15,004 nucleotides of DNA, taken from positions 1-15,004 of the forward strand of contig JAUHZW010000025.1 in the NCBI GenBank assembly GCA_030425745.1. Direction: 5' to 3'. The translations under genes were made by a program, and so were the position numbers. Each line of letters begins with the position of its first letter. Position 1 is the first letter of the stretch. The notes beneath the pieces are model-generated. The model saw only the letters and a program-made list of their open reading frames with translations. It was not told the DNA's origin and ran no database searches. Shown piece by piece: positions 12,512 to 15,004 of this stretch. The stretch is from Actinomycetes bacterium. Lineage in GTDB: Bacteria; Actinomycetota; Actinomycetes; S36-B12.

Positions 12512-12595
12512 CCCTGCCTATTGCCGATGCCTCGTCGCTGGTGGCGTGAATTCCTGAGGAATTCCGACCACCAGCGACGAGGCATCGGGCTGTTC
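12507..12595. repeat. 89-bp hairpin element, copy 2
   Basis: 86 of 89 positions match copy 1. It starts at the DUF805 stop codon (CCTGACCCTGCC). The stem arms are 12524-12544 and 12568-12588, and the inner GAATTCC/GGAATTC hairpin is 12548-12564. Where copy 1 has CTCGTGG paired with CCACGAG, this copy has CTGGTGG paired with CCACCAG, so the pairing is kept. The rpsL promoter begins 12 bp after its end. Confidence 0.92.
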
Positions 12596-12606
12596 TGGAC
12601 CCCGTT

Positions 12607-12636
12607 TTGACTCGCGCGAAGGCGTGTGGGTAATCT
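12607..12636 (+). promoter_or_regulatory. Probable promoter of the rpsL-rpsG-fusA operon
   Basis: TTGACT at 12607-12612 and TAATCT at 12631-12636 with an 18-bp spacer, close to consensus and the best promoter in the window. The predicted start is near 12643, giving a leader of about 225 nt. Confidence 0.82.
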
Positions 12637-12642
12637 TGCCCC

Positions 12643-12867
12643 TCGTGCCCGGCGATGTCGGGTGCATCCTGAAGTGCGCTACTTCCCCGTGAGCTGCGCA
12701 CCGGCGCTCGACCGTGCTGGTCGGCGCCCGGGAACCATCCACGATCTGGATGTCGTACGGCACGGGCGGCCGCACGACACGCCCGACCGCGTGGGTCGGG
12801 ACACGCAGGACCGAGCACCACCCCGTACGACGCACGAGCAACTCGACGAGAAGGCAGGACGGCAACA
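12643..12867 (+). promoter_or_regulatory. Structured 5' leader of the rpsL operon
   Basis: About 225 nt without a convincing gene but with several hairpins: GAAGT 12671-12675 with ACTTC 12681-12685; a strong one at 12701-12730 built on CGACC/GGTCG and GCGC/GCGC with small bulges; and CCCGACC 12782-12788 with GGTCGGG 12794-12800. GTCGTACGG at 12752-12760 can pair perfectly with CCGTACGAC at 12823-12831, closing a domain. It can instead pair, with one mismatch, with 12770-12778. The two pairings exclude each other. This suggests cis-regulation of ribosomal protein synthesis; I know of no named family that it matches. Confidence 0.5.
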
Positions 12868-13242
12868 GTGCCAACCATCCAGCAGCTGGTCCGCAAGGGT
12901 CGGCAGGACAAGGTGTCCAAGAACAAGGCTCCGGCCCTCAAGGGCAGCCCGCAGCGACGCGGCGTCTGCACGCGCGTGTACACGACCACCCCGAAGAAGC
13001 CGAACTCGGCGCTTCGCAAGGTCGCCCGTGTGCGCCTGAGCTCCGGCATCGAGGTCACCGCCTACATCCCCGGTGTGGGTCACAACCTCCAGGAGCACTC
13101 GATCGTCCTCGTCCGCGGCGGCCGCGTCCGCGACCTGCCGGGCGTCCGCTACAAGGTCATCCGCGGTGCGCTCGACACCCAGGGCGTCAAGAACCGCAAG
13201 CAGGCACGTTCCCGCTACGGCGCGAAGAAGGAGAAGGGCTAA
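12868..13242 (+). CDS. rpsL: Small ribosomal subunit protein S12 (uS12)
   Basis: S12 sits at the decoding centre of the 30S subunit, governs accuracy, and is the classic site of streptomycin-resistance mutations. 124 residues from a GTG at 12868 (PTIQQLVRKGR), with AAGGCAGGA upstream at 12851-12859. Conserved blocks: SPQRRGVCTRVYTTTPKKPNSALRK at 27-51, with K43 wild type, and GHNLQEHS at 71-78 before the second functional loop. That loop reads GGRVRDLPGVRY, so position 88 is arginine where the family almost always has lysine. The C-terminus NRKQARSRYGAKKEKG is typical. The stop overlaps the rpsG start (TAATG), implying translational coupling. First gene of the str operon. Confidence 0.99.
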   Translation: MPTIQQLVRKGRQDKVSKNKAPALKGSPQRRGVCTRVYTTTPKKPNSALRKVARVRLSSGIEVTAYIPGVGHNLQEHSIVLVRGGRVRDLPGVRYKVIRGALDTQGVKNRKQARSRYGAKKEKG

Positions 13243-13712
13243 TGCCTCGCAAGGGCCCCGCTACCAAGCGGCCGATCGTCAACGATCCCGTCTACGGCGC
13301 TCCGATCGTCACCCAGCTCGTCAACAAGGTGCTGCTCGACGGCAAGCGCTCCACGGCTGAGCGCATCGTCTACGGCGCCCTCGAGGGCTGCCGTGAGAAG
13401 ACCGGCACCGATCCGGTCCAGACGCTCAAGCGCGCACTGGACAACGTCCGCCCGACCCTCGAAGTCCGCTCCCGCCGCGTCGGCGGTGCGACTTACCAGG
13501 TCCCGGTCGAGGTCAAGCCCGGTCGCAGCACCACGCTGGCCCTCCGCTGGCTCATCGGCTACTCCCGGCAGCGCCGCGAGAAGACCATGACCGAGCGCCT
13601 CATGAACGAGATCCTCGACGCCTCCAACGGCCTCGGTGCCGCGGTGAAGAAGCGCGAGGACACCCACAAGATGGCCGAGTCCAACAAGGCCTTCGCCCAC
13701 TACCGCTGGTAG
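13242..13712 (+). CDS. rpsG: Small ribosomal subunit protein S7 (uS7)
   Basis: S7 nucleates assembly of the 30S head by binding the 3' major domain of 16S rRNA and contacts E-site tRNA. 156 residues, the usual length. The ATG at 13242 shares its A with the rpsL TAA. Family marks: MPRKGPATKRPIVNDPVYG at the start, VNKVLLDGKRSTAERIVYGAL near 27-47, EVRSRRVGGATYQVPVEV near 74-91, RWLIGYSRQR near 102-111, and the C-terminal NKAFAHYRW. fusA follows after 42 bp. There is no intercistronic space for an E. coli-type S7 binding site between rpsL and rpsG. Confidence 0.99.
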   Translation: MPRKGPATKRPIVNDPVYGAPIVTQLVNKVLLDGKRSTAERIVYGALEGCREKTGTDPVQTLKRALDNVRPTLEVRSRRVGGATYQVPVEVKPGRSTTLALRWLIGYSRQRREKTMTERLMNEILDASNGLGAAVKKREDTHKMAESNKAFAHYRW

Positions 13713-13754
13713 TCGGAACCCCCTACCTCACTACGAACTGACGGAGAACGCAGC

Positions 13755-15004
13755 GTGTCTACTCAGACCAGCCTCGATCTGGCCAAGGTCCGCAACATCG
13801 GGATCATGGCCCACATCGACGCGGGCAAGACCACGACCACCGAGCGGATCCTGTTCTACACGGGCATCAACTACAAGATCGGTGAGGTCCATGAGGGCGC
13901 GGCCACCATGGACTGGATGGAGCAGGAGCAGGAGCGTGGCATCACGATCACGTCCGCTGCGACCACCTGCGAGTGGAAGAACCACACGATCAACATCATC
14001 GACACCCCCGGTCACGTGGACTTCACCGTCGAGGTCGAGCGCTCGCTGCGCGTCCTCGACGGCGCCGTCACCGTGTTCGACGGTGTCGCGGGTGTCGAGC
14101 CCCAGTCCGAGACGGTGTGGCGTCAGGCCGACCGCTACAACGTCCCGCGCATCTGCTTCGTCAACAAGCTCGACCGAACGGGCGCTGACTTCTACCGCTG
14201 CGTCGACATGATCGTGGAGCGCCTCGGCGCCACCCCGCTCGTCGTACAGCTGCCCATCGGCAACGAGGCCGACTTCATCGGCGTCGTCGACCTCGTCGGC
14301 ATGCGCGCCCTCACCTGGCGCGGCGAGACCGTCAAGGGCGAGGACTACGCCATCGAGGAGATCCCCGCCGATCTCGCCGAGAAGGCCGCCCAGTACCGCG
14401 AGCAGCTGCTCGAGACGCTGGCCGAGGCCGACGACGAGATCATGGAGAAGTTCCTCGAGGGCGAGGATCTCTCCGTCGAGGAGATCCAGGCCGGCATCCG
14501 CCGCGCGACCCTCGCCGACAAGATCACCCCGGTCCTGACCGGCACGGCGTTCAAGAACAAGGGCGTCCAGCCCATGCTCGACGCCGTCGTCGCCTACCTG
14601 CCGTCGCCGCTGGACGTCCAGGCGATCGAGGGCCACAAGATGGGCAACGAGGAAGAGGTCATCGAGCGCGCTCCGAGCGAGTCCGAGCCCTTCTCCGCCC
14701 TCGCCTTCAAGATCATGACCGATCCGCACCTCGGCAAGCTCACCTACATCCGGGTCTACTCGGGCAAGGTGAACGTCGGCACGCAGGTGCTGAACAGCGT
14801 CAAGGACCGCAAGGAGCGCATCGGCAAGATCTACCGGATGCACGCGAACAAGCGTGAGGAGATCGAGTCGACCGGTGCCGGAGACATCGTCGCCGTCATG
14901 GGCCTGAAGGACACCACTACCGGCGACACCCTGTGCGATGCGTCCAACCCGGTCGTGCTGGAGTCGATGACCTTCCCCGAGCCCGTTATCTCGGTGGCCA
15001 TCGA
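13755..15004 (+). CDS. fusA: Elongation factor G, N-terminal part (3' end outside window)
   Basis: EF-G is the GTPase that drives translocation of tRNA and mRNA and, with RRF, ribosome recycling. 416 full codons of about 700 are visible. The start is the GTG at 13755, with GGAG (13743-13746) eight bases upstream; it gives MSTQTSLDLAKVRNIGIMAH. The GTPase domain is complete in its motifs: A19HIDAGKT26 (G1), GITIT at 62-66 (G2), D83TPGH87 (G3, with the catalytic histidine) and N137KLD140 (G4). The EF-G-specific insert follows, then domain II from about residue 310 (FSALAFKIMTDPHLGKLTYIRVYSG). Third gene of the str operon, where tuf commonly follows. No odd residues are seen. Confidence 0.99.
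   Translation, partial: MSTQTSLDLAKVRNIGIMAHIDAGKTTTTERILFYTGINYKIGEVHEGAATMDWMEQEQERGITITSAATTCEWKNHTINIIDTPGHVDFTVEVERSLRVLDGAVTVFDGVAGVEPQSETVWRQADRYNVPRICFVNKLDRTGADFYRCVDMIVERLGATPLVVQLPIGNEADFIGVVDLVGMRALTWRGETVKGEDYAIEEIPADLAEKAAQYREQLLETLAEADDEIMEKFLEGEDLSVEEIQAGIRRATLADKITPVLTGTAFKNKGVQPMLDAVVAYLPSPLDVQAIEGHKMGNEEEVIERAPSESEPFSALAFKIMTDPHLGKLTYIRVYSGKVNVGTQVLNSVKDRKERIGKIYRMHANKREEIESTGAGDIVAVMGLKDTTTGDTLCDASNPVVLESMTFPEPVISVAI

Noticed and set aside
11918..12595. CRISPR or integron attC interpretation of the hairpin pair
   Set aside because: Only two copies 589 bp apart, with a complete gene between them, no spacer regularity, and no cas or integrase gene in the window.
13075..13077. 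Val70 in S12 where E. coli and mycobacteria have Glu
   Set aside because: From memory, other bacteria such as Bacillus also have a hydrophobic residue here, so it is ordinary variation.

Overview
This window comes from a high-GC actinobacterium (class Actinomycetes). The evidence is the strong preference for G or C at third codon positions, the actinobacterial form of RpoB and RpoC (RpoC opens MLDVNFFDELRIG, RpoB opens MAASR), frequent GTG/TTG starts, and TANNNT-type -10 elements. Genus cannot be fixed by eye. All recognisable genes lie on the + strand.

Layout. (1) 1-2105: the 3' part of a LivM-type ABC permease gene, entered in the middle of three perfect 45-bp tandem repeats, followed by a secreted substrate-binding protein of the branched-chain amino-acid type. 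A strong hairpin terminator closes this unit. (2) 2178-3529: a promoter overlapping that terminator, an L10-type autoregulatory leader, rplJ (L10, with an Ala/Pro/Glu-rich tail) and rplL (L7/L12), ended by a second strong hairpin. (3) 3530-11402: a ~420-bp gap with a convincing promoter, then rpoB (TTG start) and rpoC (GTG start), encoding the two large RNA polymerase subunits, closed by a third hairpin. (4) 11431-12595: two small membrane-protein genes (DUF4190-like, apparently leaderless, and DUF805). Each is followed, from its stop codon on, by a copy of the same 89-bp element that folds into a long hairpin. (5) 12607-15004: the str operon with a strong promoter, a ~225-nt structured leader, rpsL, rpsG and the first ~417 codons of fusA.

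Together this is a core transcription and translation locus (ribosomal stalk, RNA polymerase, decoding-centre proteins, translocase), with an ABC importer on one side and two poorly characterised membrane-protein genes between rpoC and rpsL. The units look transcriptionally insulated, each with its own promoter and a hairpin at its end.

Most worth a second look: the paired 89-bp hairpin element, whose two copies differ in the stem by a compensatory base-pair change; the arginine at position 88 of S12, a substitution known for streptomycin resistance; the tandem-repeat insertion in the permease; and the rpsL leader, which can form mutually exclusive helices. I found no mobile-element genes, CRISPR array, tRNA or rRNA, and no convincing new multi-gene system.
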